DNA of 64,000 bases from Candidatus Schekmanbacteria bacterium (GCA_016219965.1 JACRJM010000007.1:452473-516472), one strand, 5' to 3'. Positions 27,523 to 36,711 are shown, numbered from the stretch's first letter. Notes: a model not told the origin generated them from the sequence alone. Program-made: numbers and translations.

Positions 27523-28163
27523 ACATAGACTGCCTTGTTGTGGGACCTTTTATGGAAAACTGTTTTCTGGTGAGCAAAGAAAGCGGTGAAACCATAATAA
27601 TAGACCCGGGTGATGATGAGGAAAGGATAATATCATTGATTAAGAAGAAAAATCTCAATCCTCTGGCAATCCTTGCTACACATGCGCATATTGACCATGT
27701 AGGGGCTGTAAACAGACTTAAAAAAGATTACGGCATCCCATTTTATCTTAATGCGGCAGATTTAAAACTTCTTTCATCCCTTAATGAACAGGCAAGCATG
27801 GTCGGGTTTTCCTTCGGAGAGATTCCCCGTGTTGACAATTTCCTTAAAGAGGATTCAGCGCTTGAAATAGGTGGTTTCCAAATAGAAGTTATCTGCACCC
27901 CGGGACATACGCAGGGCGGGACATGCTATAAGTTTGGCAATTTCATATTCACGGGAGACACGCTTTTTCACGGCTCAATCGGAAGAACTGACCTGCCGGG
28001 TGGAAACTACAATCAGATCATGAGCTCTATAATGAACAAATTGGTCCCTTTAAGCGGGAATACGATGGTTCATTGCGGACACGGGGAGAATACAACAATT
28101 CAAAATGAAAAAAAGAGCAATCCTTTTATTCTTGACCCGGAGCGTTACAGAGGGTTACTCTAA
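27519..28163 (+). CDS. MBL-fold metallo-hydrolase (glyoxalase II-like)
   Basis: A 214-aa protein from the ATG at 27519, which overlaps moaE's stop as ATGA. It has the metallo-beta-lactamase motif THAHIDHVGAV and the later ligands CTPGHTQGGTC, FTGDTLF and VHCGHGENT, so the full di-zinc set is present. This is the YcbL/GloB-like hydroxyacylglutathione-hydrolase group, which hydrolyses thioesters such as S-lactoylglutathione; the natural substrate here is open. Confidence 0.88.
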   Translation: MNIDCLVVGPFMENCFLVSKESGETIIIDPGDDEERIISLIKKKNLNPLAILATHAHIDHVGAVNRLKKDYGIPFYLNAADLKLLSSLNEQASMVGFSFGEIPRVDNFLKEDSALEIGGFQIEVICTPGHTQGGTCYKFGNFIFTGDTLFHGSIGRTDLPGGNYNQIMSSIMNKLVPLSGNTMVHCGHGENTTIQNEKKSNPFILDPERYRGLL

Positions 28164-28215
28164 GAGATAGCAAGTGGCTTGGCAGTAATTATAAGAATAA
28201 TTCATTAGGACTAAT

Positions 28216-28758
28216 ATGGAAGATCTCATAAAAAAGGTGTTAACGGATATCGGCGAAGATGTAGGAAGGGAGGGACTCCTCAAAACTCCGCAGCGCGTGC
28301 GGGAGACTATCGAGTTTCTCACAAAAGGATACCGCATCGACCCAAAAAGCATACTCAGTTCCCCTGATTCCACGTTCACCGAAGATTACGAGGAAATGAT
28401 CCTTCTTAAGGGGATCGACCTTTACAGTCTTTGCGAACATCACCTTCTCCCTTTTTTCGGCAAGTGCCATGTGGCATACATCCCGCGTAAAAAGATAGTA
28501 GGCCTTGACAAGCTTGCGACCCTCGTTGACGTTTTTTCCAAGAGGCTCCAGATACAGGAAAGGCTCACAAACCAGATTGCAAAAACCATCGAAGAGGCGC
28601 TTAATCCCCTTGGAGTCGCTGTAGTTATTGAGGCAAAGCACCTCTGCATGATAATGAGGGGAACTGAAGAGCAGAACTCCCTTGTCGTTACAAGCGCAAT
28701 ACTCGGCGCTTTCAGACGCCCGGAAACAAGGGCGGAATTCATGAACCTGATAAAATAA
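28216..28758 (+). CDS. folE: GTP cyclohydrolase I
   Basis: A 180-aa enzyme of normal length for FolE. The zinc and catalytic motifs are present: [20 protein letters not shown] and [11 protein letters not shown], plus [13 protein letters not shown]. It converts GTP to 7,8-dihydroneopterin triphosphate for folate or queuosine-type synthesis. It is followed 2 bp later by dcd, so the two nucleotide-acting enzymes share a transcript. Confidence 0.95.
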   Translation: MEDLIKKVLTDIGEDVGREGLLKTPQRVRETIEFLTKGYRIDPKSILSSPDSTFTEDYEEMILLKGIDLYSLCEHHLLPFFGKCHVAYIPRKKIVGLDKLATLVDVFSKRLQIQERLTNQIAKTIEEALNPLGVAVVIEAKHLCMIMRGTEEQNSLVVTSAILGAFRRPETRAEFMNLIK

Positions 28759-28760
28759 TC

Positions 28761-29318
28761 ATGTCTGTAAAATCTGACAATTGGCTTGTAAAGATGGCTA
28801 AAGAAAAAGGGATGATAGAACCCTTCGAGGCAAGCCAGATAAAAAAAGGGAACATATCCTACGGCGTCTCTTCCTACGGATATGACTTAAGGCTTTTCGA
28901 TGAGTACAGGGTCCCCCAGGGGAACCGGGAGACAGCAACCATAGACCCCAAAAATCTGGATATATCAGTATATAAAAATGTAAAAGCTCCTGTTCTCGAA
29001 ATAGAGCCGGGACAGACAGTGCTTGGAAGGTCTCTCGAATACTTTCGCATCCCGCGCGACATAATAGTTCTCTGCTTCGGCAAATCAACCTATGCACGGT
29101 GCGGACTGCTTGTAAATATCACCCCTCTTGAACCTGAATGGGAAGGATTCATCACGATCGCCATCTCAAACATATCTTCTTCAAAGGTTAGAGCTTATTC
29201 CATGGAAGGCATCTCACAGGCAGTGTTCATCGAAAGCGATGAAACCTGCGCCGTTTCATATGCCGACAAAGGCGGAAAATACCAGGCACAGAAGGCGATA
29301 ACATACGCCAAGATTTGA
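28761..29318 (+). CDS. dcd: dCTP deaminase
   Basis: A 185-aa trimeric nucleotide deaminase. Characteristic stretches are SYGYDLRLFDEYRV, the phosphate-binding GKSTYARCGLLVN and the catalytic-glutamate region PLEPEWEGFITIAISN. It converts dCTP to dUTP (or to dUMP in bifunctional forms) for thymidylate synthesis. Length and motifs are complete. It closes the housekeeping cassette; the next GT4 gene follows at once. Confidence 0.93.
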   Translation: MSVKSDNWLVKMAKEKGMIEPFEASQIKKGNISYGVSSYGYDLRLFDEYRVPQGNRETATIDPKNLDISVYKNVKAPVLEIEPGQTVLGRSLEYFRIPRDIIVLCFGKSTYARCGLLVNITPLEPEWEGFITIAISNISSSKVRAYSMEGISQAVFIESDETCAVSYADKGGKYQAQKAITYAKI

Positions 29319-29329
29319 ATATCAGAAAA

Positions 29330-30466
29330 ATGAAAGAACCCCTGAGCATCATCCAGATTATACCCAGAGCAGGCTGTCATAGCGGAGGCACATTCCAGGC
29401 TTACCAGCTTGCCAAAGCCTTGCTCGATAAAGGACATAATTCCCTTCTTATTACAAGACCCGGGAAACAGGCTGTGGAACGGGCAAAGGACATGAAGATA
29501 CCTGTTGAAACAGTCTCCATGAAAAATGAATGGGACATTAAATCCATAATGGCACTGAGAAAGATAATTGCAGAGCGGAAAGTTGATGTAGTTCACGCAC
29601 ACAAGGGACTGGCCCTTTCCCTTTCGCTTTTTGCACTTATCGGGAACAGGCGGACTGCGCTTGTTGCAAACAGAGGAGTTATGTTTCCGCTTGATCCTTT
29701 CAACAGGCTGAAATACCGCTCAGGCAAACTTGATGCAGTGGTTGCAGTTTCATCTGTAGTAAAGGACATAACAGTAAAAAGCTCCGGCCTTAAGGAGAAC
29801 AAAGTGCGTGTTATCTATGGCGGCACTGACCTTCAAAGATTCAACTGGCAGATAAGCCCCCTTGCCATGAGGAATGAATTCAAAATAAACAATGCATATC
29901 CTGTGGTCGGTATAGTGGCTAACATAAGAAGTTGGAAGGGACACATATATTTTGCAGAGGCTGCGGCAAAGGTCCTCATACGTTTTCCTGAAGCAAAGTT
30001 CTTCATCGTCGGAGGATACAAGGAAGAACGGGATACGTTCAAGAACCTCATGGCAAAGATAGATGAACTTGGCATCGGGAAAAGCATATTCATCACTGGC
30101 TTCAGGGACGACATCCCGGAACTCATGGCAGGGATGGACATAACCGTGAATGCTTCCTATGACGGAGAAGGGCTTACGGGAACAATAAGGGAATCCTTTG
30201 CAATGAAGAAACCTGTCATAGCAACACGCATTGCTGGAAATCCTGAGCTTGTAGAAGAGGGAGTCACCGGAATACTTGTAAAACCCAAAAGCCCGGACGC
30301 CCTTTCAGAGGCGATGATAAGTCTTTTAAGCGACAGGGAGAGACTTGCCCTTATGGGAGAAAACGCTTACAGGACAGTGCTTGAAAGATTCTCCCTTCAA
30401 AGCAGGATAAACAACATTGAGAACCTATACTACGAACTTGTAAGTTGCAAGAGGCAGAAGAATTGA
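29330..30466 (+). CDS. Glycosyltransferase family 4 (GT4-d)
   Basis: A 378-aa GT4 enzyme. LSIIQIIPRAGCHSGGTFQA is the first strand, VVGIVANIRSWKGH opens the donor domain, and YDGEGLTGTIRESFAMKKPV has the EX7E motif. It resembles GT4-c in the GEGLTGxIRES signature and is probably its paralog. The ATG at 29330 is taken as start. A TTG at 29315 would form a TTGA overlap with dcd and is a fair alternative, as neither has a clear Shine-Dalgarno sequence. Confidence 0.86.
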   Translation: MKEPLSIIQIIPRAGCHSGGTFQAYQLAKALLDKGHNSLLITRPGKQAVERAKDMKIPVETVSMKNEWDIKSIMALRKIIAERKVDVVHAHKGLALSLSLFALIGNRRTALVANRGVMFPLDPFNRLKYRSGKLDAVVAVSSVVKDITVKSSGLKENKVRVIYGGTDLQRFNWQISPLAMRNEFKINNAYPVVGIVANIRSWKGHIYFAEAAAKVLIRFPEAKFFIVGGYKEERDTFKNLMAKIDELGIGKSIFITGFRDDIPELMAGMDITVNASYDGEGLTGTIRESFAMKKPVIATRIAGNPELVEEGVTGILVKPKSPDALSEAMISLLSDRERLALMGENAYRTVLERFSLQSRINNIENLYYELVSCKRQKN

Positions 30467-31602
30467 CCGGGCAGAGGAAATTTAACCTAGTAAGGATAAT
30501 CTCAGACCTTCCTGTGGGGGGAGTTGAGAGAAGGCTCGTCGGACTCCTTCCAAAGTTAAAAGATGCCTTTAATGTTTCAGTTGTCTGCATCCGTGAAAAG
30601 GGAGCACTTGCTCATGAGCTTGAAGAACAGGGAATACCTGTACATCTGATTCATTTCAAAGGGCGGCTGCATCCGGCAAGCTTAAGAAAGCTTTCAAAAT
30701 TTTTACGGGAAAATCAAACACACATAGTCCACACCCATATGTACCGTCCGGGCATATCAGGAACAATCTCAGCCTGGCTTGCCGGGGTTCCGGTAGTGAT
30801 ATCCAATGTACATAATGTAGCTCAGTGGGATACAAAACGCCAGGCATTCATGGACAGGCTTGTAAACCCCATTCGCGATTCTGTGATAGCTGTCTCAGGG
30901 GAAGTGAAAAAAGATTTCATCGAAAATACCGGATTAAACGAGGATAAATGCACAGTCATATATAACGGCGTGGACACATCTAAATTCCGCCCTGATTACC
31001 CCGGGAAAAATAGAATAATCGAAGAATTTAAAATAGCTGAAGGGGAAAAGACTGTCGTAAACATAGCAAGACTTGTTGCCCAGAAGGATCATCTCACTTT
31101 TTTTAAGGCTGCCGCAGAAGTGATAAAAAAATATCCCGGGAAAGTCAGATTCCTTATCGTGGGGGGCGGCAGGGCTCACGAAGAAGCTCTCAAAGCTGCA
31201 AGAGAAACAGGGATAGAAGGGAATGTGATATTCACAGGCAGGCGCAATGACATACCTGAAATCCTTTCAGCCTCGGATATTTCAGTCCTCTCATCTCTAA
31301 AAGAGGGATTCTCCAATGTAATTCTTGAATCAATGGCATCCGGCAAACCTGTGGTTGCAACAGATGTGGGGGGGAACATGGAAGCAATAGAGGAAGGAGA
31401 AACAGGCTTTCTTGTAAAAGCAGGCGATTTTAATACAATGAGCGACCGCATATTACAGCTTTTCCAGGATGAAAATCTTAAAAAATCAATGGGGATAAAA
31501 GCGCGTAAACGCGCAGAAGATTTCTTCTCAATAGAAAAAATGATTGAAAAAACAACGAATTTGTATTTTAACCTATTGAAGAAAAAAGGAGTATCTTCAT
31601 AA
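30463..31602 (+). CDS. Glycosyltransferase family 4 (GT4-e)
   Basis: A 379-aa GT4 enzyme. A TTG at 30463 is taken as start because GAGG lies 8 bp before it and it overlaps the previous stop as TTGA; a further TTG at 30445 has no such signal. NLVRIISDLPVGGVERRLVG is the N-terminal strand and loop. TVVNIARLVAQKDH opens the donor domain, and SSLKEGFSNVILESMASGKP bears the EX7E pattern. It is of the general capsule/EPS GT4 type; the sugar is unknown. Confidence 0.86.
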   Translation: MTGQRKFNLVRIISDLPVGGVERRLVGLLPKLKDAFNVSVVCIREKGALAHELEEQGIPVHLIHFKGRLHPASLRKLSKFLRENQTHIVHTHMYRPGISGTISAWLAGVPVVISNVHNVAQWDTKRQAFMDRLVNPIRDSVIAVSGEVKKDFIENTGLNEDKCTVIYNGVDTSKFRPDYPGKNRIIEEFKIAEGEKTVVNIARLVAQKDHLTFFKAAAEVIKKYPGKVRFLIVGGGRAHEEALKAARETGIEGNVIFTGRRNDIPEILSASDISVLSSLKEGFSNVILESMASGKPVVATDVGGNMEAIEEGETGFLVKAGDFNTMSDRILQLFQDENLKKSMGIKARKRAEDFFSIEKMIEKTTNLYFNLLKKKGVSS

Positions 31603-31622
31603 TTTCCCTTGATGAAAATGAA

Positions 31623-32927
31623 ATGACAAAAAACCATACATATGAATATCCTCTGCAATCAATGGCAGGTGGGGCAGATGGAATCAATAAATATGCAAAA
31701 GTAGGAATTTATCTAAGGCACTTAATTGAGATTTGCATCCTCACTTATATAGTTGTCATTCCTTTTAACAACAGGGCATCACTGTCAGACTCAGCTCTTG
31801 TCATGATCGCGATAGTCTGGACCGCACTGATGTTTTTTGAAAAAAAGATTATTTTTAAGAAAACTTCTCTTAATATTCCTGCCGGTATTCTGATCTTAGT
31901 GTCAATCCTGTCTGCATTCTTCTCTATTGATCCGGCTTACAGTTTTGACTACATCAGAAGCGAAATATTAAAGTCCTTTCTCATATTATTTGCCATAATT
32001 AATTTCATGGACGAGGAGAGGCAGATCAAAAGGCTTATATGGTTCATCATAGCCTCTTTTACTGTTATGAACATTTATGGCATTGTTGAATATTATATTA
32101 CACTTGCGCATGAGGGGAAAAAGCTTGATGCGACACTCGGTCATCATAACAAGGTCGGAATGTTTGCAGACCTGGTTTTTCCGGTAATACTTATCATGTT
32201 TTTGAAGATCAAGGGGTGGAAGACACGTTTGCCTTTGAGCATATCAATCATAGTCGGAATGATAGTTATAATCTTTGCACAGTCGAGGGGAAGCTGGGTT
32301 TCGATTATTCTTTCTCTTCTGATTATCGGGGTTTTCTACGAAAGAAAAGTACTGGGTGCAGTCGCGATTACATTTGCAATCCTTCCGCTGCTCCTCCCCG
32401 GAACTATTATAAAAAGATTTATAACCATATTTGATTTTGGGAACTACCTTAAACCCAAAAAGGTACTTATAGAAAGACCCTTTGTCTGGCAGGCGTCATT
32501 CAAGATAATCAAGAAATATCCTTTTCTTGGAGCAGGGACAGGGACTGACATATTCTACAAACTTTATGTTGAAAAAGGACTTAAACCCAAAAAGGCGAAA
32601 CAGAAGCTAGGACATGCACATAACCAGATGCTGCAAACCCTTGTCGAGAACGGCATAGCCGGTTTTTTAGCCCAGACAGCATTGTTCGTCTCATTCTTTT
32701 GCACCGTATTTGCAGGCAGGAAAAAATACCGGAACACTTTCAGGGAAGTCATAATAATTGGATGCGCAGCAGGTATAATTGCCATATTTTTTCACGGCTT
32801 TGTGGGAACTTTTCTGAGAAGCCGTATGGTTATCATGGTGATGATAATTATGGGAACTGCCGTGGCCTGCTGCCAGACTCCATCTGAAGAAGATAATTTG
32901 ATTGATAGAAGTAAAACAATAAGTTAG
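31623..32927 (+). CDS. O-antigen ligase/polymerase family membrane protein (WaaL/Wzy-like)
   Basis: A 434-aa polytopic protein with about eleven hydrophobic segments. The periplasmic loop motif with TLGHHNKVGMFA, the following SRGSWVSI and the late GHAHNQMLQTLVENG match the O-antigen ligase superfamily; the H-x-N-x-x-L motif is the catalytic hallmark. It would transfer a completed glycan from undecaprenyl diphosphate to lipid A-core, or polymerise it, in the periplasm. It lies between GT4-e and msbA, consistent with final assembly of LPS. Confidence 0.85.
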   Translation: MTKNHTYEYPLQSMAGGADGINKYAKVGIYLRHLIEICILTYIVVIPFNNRASLSDSALVMIAIVWTALMFFEKKIIFKKTSLNIPAGILILVSILSAFFSIDPAYSFDYIRSEILKSFLILFAIINFMDEERQIKRLIWFIIASFTVMNIYGIVEYYITLAHEGKKLDATLGHHNKVGMFADLVFPVILIMFLKIKGWKTRLPLSISIIVGMIVIIFAQSRGSWVSIILSLLIIGVFYERKVLGAVAITFAILPLLLPGTIIKRFITIFDFGNYLKPKKVLIERPFVWQASFKIIKKYPFLGAGTGTDIFYKLYVEKGLKPKKAKQKLGHAHNQMLQTLVENGIAGFLAQTALFVSFFCTVFAGRKKYRNTFREVIIIGCAAGIIAIFFHGFVGTFLRSRMVIMVMIIMGTAVACCQTPSEEDNLIDRSKTIS

Positions 32928-32987
32928 CAATAACAACATTTTAATTCCGGAGCAGTTGCAAAACACCAAAAATTGAAACTGAAAAAA

Positions 32988-34778
32988 ATGGGAAAGAAAA
33001 AACAACTTAATAAGAACACAATAATAAGCCTTTACAAGAGACTCTTTGTATACGTAAAGCCATACTGGGTGAGAATAGCAATAGGTACTGCCTTTGCCCT
33101 GACAGTCTCGGCAACTACCGGAGCAACTGCATGGGCTGTAAAGCCTGCTCTCGACAACATATTCCTAAATAAGGATGCCGCAAAACTTGCACTTTTGCCC
33201 ATCGGCATCCTTGCTCTTTTTGCCATACAGGGGGTATCCCGCTACGCTCAGAATTATCTAATGAAATATGTTGCATTGAAAGTCGTCATGGAAGTAAGGC
33301 GTGATTTGTTTAGCCATATGCAGAGGCTCTCGCTCTCATTCTTTCATAAAACTCCCATAGGATCGCTTATGTCGAGGATAACAAACGACACCAAGGAGCT
33401 CTCCCAGGTTGCTGCTGATATAATTCCTGAGCTCCTAAGGCAGATATTTACCCTCTTTGGACTTGTGGGTGTACTTTTCTATCAGGACTGGCAGCTTGCA
33501 TGTATCGCCGTATTTGTCCTTCCATTTGTGGGACTGTTGATGAATACATTTGGGAAAAAGATAAAGAAGATAAGCAAGAAAAGCCTTGAAAACACGGCAA
33601 GCCTTACATCTGTGCTTCAGGAATCATTCTCCGGCATAAAAATTGTTAAAGCCTTTGGGATGGAGCCGCATGAGAACAGAAAATTCCAGAAAGTGAACAA
33701 AAGAAATTTTGATATAAGCATGAAATCTGTAAGGGTAAATGAAATAAGTTCTCCTCTTATGGAATTTATTGGAGCACTGGCAGGCGCTGCAATTCTATGG
33801 TACGGAGGCTTTCAGGTAATAAACGGGACCAAGACACCCGGCACTTTCTTCTCTTTCCTTGCCGCACTTGCAATGCTCTATGATCCGATACGCAAACTTT
33901 CCAAGACAAACAATGACATCCAGAAAGCAATGGCCGGGGCTGAAAGAGTGTTTGAAATAATGGACATAAAACCCGCCATAAAGGACGTGCATGGAGCTGT
34001 AACAAAAGACCGGTTTGAAAGTGAAATAGTGTTCAACAATGTATCGTTCCTGTACAATGAAGCAGACGGTATGATTCTTAAAGATATAGACTTCAGGGTA
34101 CAAAAAGGACAGATGATAGCTCTTGTTGGTCCAAGCGGTGTCGGCAAATCAACCCTTGTTGATCTTATCCCGAGATTTTATGAACCCACGATAGGAAGTA
34201 TAACAATAGACGGGATCGATACAAGACAGATAAAGCTCACTTCTCTCTGCTCCCTCATCGGAATTGTTACACAGGAGACATTTCTCTTCAACGACACTAT
34301 AAGGGATAACATTGCCTATGGCAGGGTTGATGCAACTGAGGAAGAGATAATAGAAGCTGCCAAGGCCGCTTTTGCCCATGATTTTGTAAGTAATTTTCCC
34401 ATGGGATATAATACGGTAATAGGAGAAAGAGGTGTAAGGCTCTCGGGGGGTGAGAAACAGCGCATATCAATCGCCCGGGCACTCCTTAAAAACCCTGACA
34501 TCCTCATTCTTGATGAAGCGACTTCAGCCCTTGATTCGGAATCTGAGAAGATGGTACAGAAGGCCCTTGAAAACCTCATGCAGCAGAGGACAACATTAGT
34601 GATAGCACACAGGCTCTCAACCATAGTTCACGCAGACCTCATCCTTGTTTTTGAAGGCGGCAAAATAGTTGAGATGGGAAAACACGATGAGCTCCTTGCA
34701 AAGAAAGCTGTTTACAGTAAGCTTCACAGGATACAGTTCAGGACTGACAAAGAATTTGAAAAGGGAATAGTGCATTAA
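32988..34778 (+). CDS. msbA: Lipid A export ABC transporter (MsbA-type)
   Basis: A fused permease-ATPase of 596 aa from the ATG at 32988; an in-frame TTG at 32973 is an alternative. Six membrane segments occupy residues 20-310. The nucleotide-binding domain has Walker A GPSGVGKST near residue 380, signature LSGGEKQRISIARALL, Walker B ILILDEATSALD and H-loop IAHRLSTI. The HTIGSLMSRITNDT-like coupling region (KTPIGSLMSRITNDT) is typical of MsbA. It flips lipid A-core across the inner membrane, fitting its place at the end of the LPS cluster. Confidence 0.88.
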   Translation: MGKKKQLNKNTIISLYKRLFVYVKPYWVRIAIGTAFALTVSATTGATAWAVKPALDNIFLNKDAAKLALLPIGILALFAIQGVSRYAQNYLMKYVALKVVMEVRRDLFSHMQRLSLSFFHKTPIGSLMSRITNDTKELSQVAADIIPELLRQIFTLFGLVGVLFYQDWQLACIAVFVLPFVGLLMNTFGKKIKKISKKSLENTASLTSVLQESFSGIKIVKAFGMEPHENRKFQKVNKRNFDISMKSVRVNEISSPLMEFIGALAGAAILWYGGFQVINGTKTPGTFFSFLAALAMLYDPIRKLSKTNNDIQKAMAGAERVFEIMDIKPAIKDVHGAVTKDRFESEIVFNNVSFLYNEADGMILKDIDFRVQKGQMIALVGPSGVGKSTLVDLIPRFYEPTIGSITIDGIDTRQIKLTSLCSLIGIVTQETFLFNDTIRDNIAYGRVDATEEEIIEAAKAAFAHDFVSNFPMGYNTVIGERGVRLSGGEKQRISIARALLKNPDILILDEATSALDSESEKMVQKALENLMQQRTTLVIAHRLSTIVHADLILVFEGGKIVEMGKHDELLAKKAVYSKLHRIQFRTDKEFEKGIVH

Positions 34779-34818
34779 GATAAAAACCTCGCCACAAAAA
34801 ATCCTCTACATACAGGGA
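34774..34818 (+). other. Probable N-terminal coding extension of GT4-f from a non-canonical ATT start
   Basis: The reading frame of the next GT4 gene stays open upstream of its first GTG and encodes KILYIQG, the expected first beta strand of the GT-B fold, directly before VTRMGGAIESLL. No ATG, GTG or TTG occurs in the extension. The ATT at 34774 overlaps the msbA stop and lies 7-8 bp after AAGGGA. Translation from ATT, or from ATA at 34780, is inferred. Confidence 0.5.
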
Positions 34819-35913
34819 GTGACAAGGATGGGAGGAGCCATTGAAAGCCTTCTCCTTCTTGTGCGGAACATTGACAGAGAAAGATTCTTTCCCTGTGTGG
34901 TTACTTCTGCTGAAGGTACTTTCGTCGATGAGCTTCAATCTTCAGGTGTAAAGCCCGCCTTAATAAAAATGGAAATGTGGAGAAAGGCACGCGGCTTCCT
35001 TTCGCGCCCCATCACTTTTGAAAAGCTCCTTAGAATGGCAGAAAGTGAAGGTATCTCTCTTATTCACTGCAACACACTTTGGGACAACCCTTACGGAGCA
35101 ATGATTGCCCGCAGCCTTGAAATCCCTCTTGTCTGTCACATCAGGAATACGTTCGAGAGAACAAAGATCCGCAAATATTCGCTGATAGAAAGCGACAGGA
35201 TAATCTGCGTATCCGATGCCATCAAAGAGACATTCAGGGGATGGGAAAATGAGCGAAGAGTCTCGACAGTTTATAACGGAGTTGACCTTGAAAAATTCGA
35301 CACAGCAAAGATTGACAGCATGGAAGTGCGCCGCGAGCTTGGTATATTGCAGAATGATATTGTCATAGGAATCGTGGGCAGATTAGCTCCTGAAAAAGGA
35401 CAGATGGAGTTGATCCGCGCATGCGGAATTTTAAAGACTGCGGGACACTCATTCAAAGCGCTAATAGTAGGTGAACCCTCCAGGAAAGAGGCAGGATACA
35501 CAGATTATTTACGAAAGTCAGCAGAGGAGCTTGGCGTTGCCGACAGCGTAATATTCACAGGTTTCAGGCGAGACATAGAAAGGATCACCGCTTCTTTCAA
35601 TATAGCAGTATTTCCCTCACTTGAAACCGCAAACGAAGGTTTCGGGCGCGGCATAATCGAGGCAATGGCATTGGGAAAACCAGTAATTGGCTCTGCAACA
35701 GGCGGTGTGCCTGAGGTGATAGAGGAAGGGAAAACAGGTCTTCTCACTTCCCCCGGAGATATCGAGAGCCTCGCAGGCAAAATAGAAATGCTTATCAAGA
35801 ATGAACCTCTCCGCAGAGAGCTTGGAGAAAATGGCAACCGGCGAGCCCACGCACTTTTCAGCGTTTCTTCATACGTTGCCGGCATCGAGAAGATCTACTC
35901 AGAACTGCTTTGA
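34819..35913 (+). CDS. Glycosyltransferase family 4 (GT4-f)
   Basis: At least 364 aa from the GTG at 34819, but probably about 379 aa from an upstream non-canonical codon (see 34774-34818), because the GTG start would remove the first strand of the fold. GIVGRLAPEKGQMELIRA opens the donor domain. FPSLETANEGFGRGIIEAMA contains the EX7E catalytic pattern, followed by KPVIGSATGGVPEVIEEGK. It is the last gene of the rightward glycan cluster, translationally close to msbA. Confidence 0.86.
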   Translation: MTRMGGAIESLLLLVRNIDRERFFPCVVTSAEGTFVDELQSSGVKPALIKMEMWRKARGFLSRPITFEKLLRMAESEGISLIHCNTLWDNPYGAMIARSLEIPLVCHIRNTFERTKIRKYSLIESDRIICVSDAIKETFRGWENERRVSTVYNGVDLEKFDTAKIDSMEVRRELGILQNDIVIGIVGRLAPEKGQMELIRACGILKTAGHSFKALIVGEPSRKEAGYTDYLRKSAEELGVADSVIFTGFRRDIERITASFNIAVFPSLETANEGFGRGIIEAMALGKPVIGSATGGVPEVIEEGKTGLLTSPGDIESLAGKIEMLIKNEPLRRELGENGNRRAHALFSVSSYVAGIEKIYSELL

Positions 35914-35957
35914 TAAATTCCTTACCTTTGCACCCATTCAGTAATTTACACAGGTTC

Positions 35958-35990
35958 TTGACAGCTAACCAATATGAGGTATACTATACC
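35958..35990 (+). promoter_or_regulatory. Sigma-70-type promoter with palindromic operator over the -10 box
   Basis: TTGACA (35958-35963), a 16-bp spacer and TATACT (35980-35985) form a strong promoter. The -10 box lies within a perfect 13-bp palindrome, GGTATACTATACC (35978-35990), a likely operator for the downstream HTH antitoxin. Transcription should start near 35992, only a few bases before the ATG at 35995, giving an almost leaderless mRNA. Confidence 0.7.
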
Positions 35991-35994
35991 ATAT

Positions 35995-36279
35995 ATGGCT
36001 AGCATTCTTGTACTTCATGATAAATATACAAGACCTGACGGGAATATAGTTGAAATGAAAATCTGGAAAGTTCCTGCATCCAGAACTTACCCTCAGGGAT
36101 ATAAATATTCATTGGTTTATATTGTAAAAGGGGAACGGATAATCGGTTATGACAATGCAGAGGGGAAAGGGCATCACAGACATTCTATAAAAAAAGAGGA
36201 TTCCTATAATTTTAAAAATATATCAAAACTTATAAGCGATTTTTTTAATGATATAATAAAAATTGAAAGGGATAGATAG
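35995..36279 (+). CDS. TumE-like toxin (DUF6516 family)
   Basis: A 94-aa protein. The ATG at 35995 (MASILVLHDKYTRPDG) was chosen because an earlier ATG at 35974 lies upstream of the -10 box. VEMKIWKVP, YKYSLVYI and the basic stretch GKGHHRHS are the family's conserved elements; this family is now named after the TumE toxin. It is the first gene of a toxin-antitoxin pair, 2 bp before an HTH protein. The toxic mechanism is not known to me. Family call is from recall. Confidence 0.72.
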   Translation: MASILVLHDKYTRPDGNIVEMKIWKVPASRTYPQGYKYSLVYIVKGERIIGYDNAEGKGHHRHSIKKEDSYNFKNISKLISDFFNDIIKIERDR

Positions 36280-36281
36280 CC

Positions 36282-36656
36282 ATGAAGATAAAAAAAGTTA
36301 AAATAGGAATAAGAACTCTGGAAGACGGCTTAAAGCATTTTGCCAAAGTTGCAAAAATAATTGAAAAAGGCAAAACCGTAAAAAATGAGAGAGGAGTTTA
36401 TTTTGAAAATCTTGCCACAATGAGAAAAATATTAACTGACCGAAGGATTGAGGTTTTGAAGTTAATAAAAGACAAGAAACCTTCTTCTGTTTATGAACTG
36501 GCAAAGGCACTCCACAGAGATTTAAAAAATGTCAACGAGGACTTAAGGCTTCTTGAACAAAGCGGACTTGTATCTTTGAAAAAAAGTAAAACAGACAGAC
36601 AGAGGATAACGCCAACCGTAAATTACGACACCATTCAGCTTGAGATTTCTGTTTAG
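36282..36656 (+). CDS. TumA-like antitoxin, winged-HTH transcriptional regulator
   Basis: A 124-aa basic protein. The C-terminal two thirds is a winged helix-turn-helix (RRIEVLKLIKDKKPSSVYEL, then NVNEDLRLLEQSGLVSL, then the wing). The N-terminal IRTLEDGLKHFAKVAKIIEKG may contact the toxin. It probably neutralises the DUF6516 protein and represses their shared promoter through the palindrome at 35978-35990. AAAGGGA precedes its ATG. Confidence 0.75.
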   Translation: MKIKKVKIGIRTLEDGLKHFAKVAKIIEKGKTVKNERGVYFENLATMRKILTDRRIEVLKLIKDKKPSSVYELAKALHRDLKNVNEDLRLLEQSGLVSLKKSKTDRQRITPTVNYDTIQLEISV

Positions 36657-36676
36657 GGTTTGCCGGAAAATAGCCA

Positions 36677-36707
36677 TGTAAAGGCAGGTTTTAAACCTGT
36701 CCCTACA
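36677..36707. repeat. Palindromic intergenic repeat / possible terminator
   Basis: A 31-bp near-palindrome begins TGTAAAGGCAGG and ends CCTGTCCCTACA; the central 15 bp (CAGGTTTTAAACCTG) is perfect around one T. A T-rich tail (ATTATTTTTTT) follows on the plus strand. It lies between convergent genes, so it may end transcription of the toxin-antitoxin operon. Its TGTAGGG...CCCTACA form resembles dispersed palindromes seen in many bacterial genomes. Confidence 0.6.
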
Positions 36708-36711
36708 ATAA

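Noticed and set aside
35974..35994. Upstream ATG for the TumE-like gene
   Set aside because: It lies between the -35 and -10 boxes, so it cannot be in the mRNA from this promoter.
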